Positions 6,486 through 7,070 of a DNA stretch of 7,070 bases are shown one piece after another. Location: positions 1 through 7,070 of the forward strand of contig DAOVAK010000139.1 of the NCBI GenBank assembly GCA_030671095.1, read 5' to 3'. This DNA is from Deltaproteobacteria bacterium. GTDB taxonomy: Bacteria; Desulfobacterota; DSM-4660; Desulfatiglandales; HGW-15. The notes under the pieces are model-generated. The model ran no database searches and was not told the DNA's origin. It saw only the letters and a list, made by a program, of their open reading frames with translations. Position numbers and translations under genes: made by a program. Position 1 is the stretch's first letter. Each line of letters opens with the position of its first letter.

Positions 6486-6516
6486 GCCTATGCAATTTTA
6501 GCCACATTGGATAGGC
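6486..6516 (-). other. Stem-loop immediately after the rplR stop codon
   Basis: GCCTAT (6486-6491) pairs with ATAGGC (6511-6516) and CAAT (6493-6496) with ATTG (6506-6509), separated by a single symmetric mismatch and closing a 9-base loop. The hairpin abuts the rplR TGA (6517-6519) and ends 21 bases before the rpsE Shine-Dalgarno. There is no U-tract, so it is not an intrinsic terminator; mRNA stability or processing is more likely. Confidence 0.5.
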
Positions 6517-6885
6517 TCAAAACTTCAGGCCGTGCTCCCGGGCGGCTTCTGCAAGCACCTTTATTCGGCCATGATACAAGAAGCCGCTTCTATCGAATAC
6601 AACCTTGCTAATCCCTTTTTCTAAGGCTTTCTTTGCAATCTGTTCCCCCACCATCACAGCACCCTTCCTGTTGCCTCCCTTGCCTTCAAACTGCGGCCGC
6701 AAGTCTCTTGACAGGGAAGAAGCATCAACAAGGGTTTTTGCAGATATGTCGTCAATAACCTGTGCATAAATATGCTTTGAACTCTTAAACACGGACAGCC
6801 TGGGAACCTCCGGTGTCCCTCTAATCTTCTTTCTTACCCTCTTCTTTCTCCTCAGTCTCGCCTCTCTTTTGTTTATGGCTCCCAT
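6517..6885 (-). CDS. rplR: 50S ribosomal protein L18
   Basis: L18 binds 5S rRNA and, with L5 and L25, fixes it to the central protuberance. The 122-residue chain has a very basic N-terminal arm ([19 protein letters not shown], 6-24), then [19 protein letters not shown] (28-46), [20 protein letters not shown] (80-99), [19 protein letters not shown] (102-120). This matches the family (about 117-122 residues). The start is ATG at 6885, eight bases after AAGG (6894-6897). It follows rplF after 60 bases in the standard spc order. Confidence 0.97.
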   Translation of the reverse strand: MGAINKREARLRRKKRVRKKIRGTPEVPRLSVFKSSKHIYAQVIDDISAKTLVDASSLSRDLRPQFEGKGGNRKGAVMVGEQIAKKALEKGISKVVFDRSGFLYHGRIKVLAEAAREHGLKF

Positions 6886-6945
6886 GATCGCAACCTTAAT
6901 CCGTGTACATGCATTTACAAGTTCTATGAATATGGATAACGTAAA

Positions 6946-7070
6946 CTAACTCGTTGCCCCTGTCTTCCCTGCCTTCCTTCGTATCGTCTCACCTTCATAC
7001 CTGATGCCCTTACCCTTATAGGGCTCAGGTTCTCTCAGGCTACGGATCTTGGCGGCAGTCCTTCCCAGAA
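6946..7070 (-). CDS. rplF: 50S ribosomal protein L6, C-terminal end (cut by window edge)
   Basis: Only the last 40 codons are present: [20 protein letters not shown] followed by [20 protein letters not shown] and TAG. The [20 protein letters not shown] stretch is the signature C-terminus of L6, which sits near the sarcin-ricin loop and the factor-binding site of the 50S. Its position directly upstream of rplR agrees with the spc operon. The rest of the gene lies beyond the right edge. Confidence 0.95.
   Translation of the reverse strand, partial: LGRTAAKIRSLREPEPYKGKGIRYEGETIRRKAGKTGATS

Noticed and set aside
6486..6516. Hairpin after rplR as an intrinsic terminator
   Set aside because: No U-tract follows and essential genes of the same operon continue directly downstream.
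6906..6921. Near-palindrome around ATGCAT in the rplF-rplR gap
   Set aside because: It is short and A/T-rich with a mismatch, and such palindromes are expected by chance.

Overview
The window is almost entirely the 3' half of a bacterial spc/alpha ribosomal-protein cluster. Everything is read on the minus strand, so transcription runs from position 7070 towards 1. In transcription order it holds the end of rplF (L6), rplR (L18), rpsE (S5), rpmD (L30), rplO (L15), secY, infA (IF1), rpmJ (L36), rpsM (S13), rpsK (S11), rpsD (S4), rpoA (RNA polymerase alpha) and rplQ (L17). After a gap of about 190 bases comes the start of pyrB (aspartate carbamoyltransferase), cut by the left edge. Spacings are short (a 4-base overlap to 66 bases, with one 118-base exception), which fits one long polycistronic unit. 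No convincing gene lies on the plus strand.

The proteins look like those of a Gram-negative, Desulfobacterota (deltaproteobacterium)-like lineage. This is inferred from overall sequence flavour and gene order (secY-infA-rpmJ-rpsM), not from a search. S4 and L36 both keep their zinc-binding residues. Six of the thirteen visible start codons are not ATG: TTG for rpsE, rpsM, rpsD and rpoA, GTG for secY and pyrB. The four TTG starts and the secY GTG are each closed off upstream by an in-frame stop codon.

Region by region: 5284-7070 is the spc part (rplF to rplO), with a stem-loop just after the rplR stop. Positions 3660-5245 hold secY followed directly by infA, without adk or map. Positions 324-3628 hold rpmJ and the alpha part. 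The rpsK-rpsD gap (2599-2716) is filled by an inverted array of short CTAAAG-type repeats that can fold into a long hairpin. rplQ ends in an unusual lysine-rich tail, followed by a small hairpin.

The gene-poor stretch 138-323 is the most interesting regulatory region. A strong intrinsic terminator (UUCG loop, eight-U tract) sits three bases upstream of the pyrB Shine-Dalgarno, leaving no room for a promoter between them. Any pyrB transcript must therefore cross it, so it probably acts as an attenuator as well as closing the ribosomal operon. A 33-codon reading frame spans the terminator and overlaps the pyrB start, an arrangement reminiscent of the pyrBI leader of enteric bacteria. No wholly new multi-gene system is visible; the core genes are ordinary and intact.
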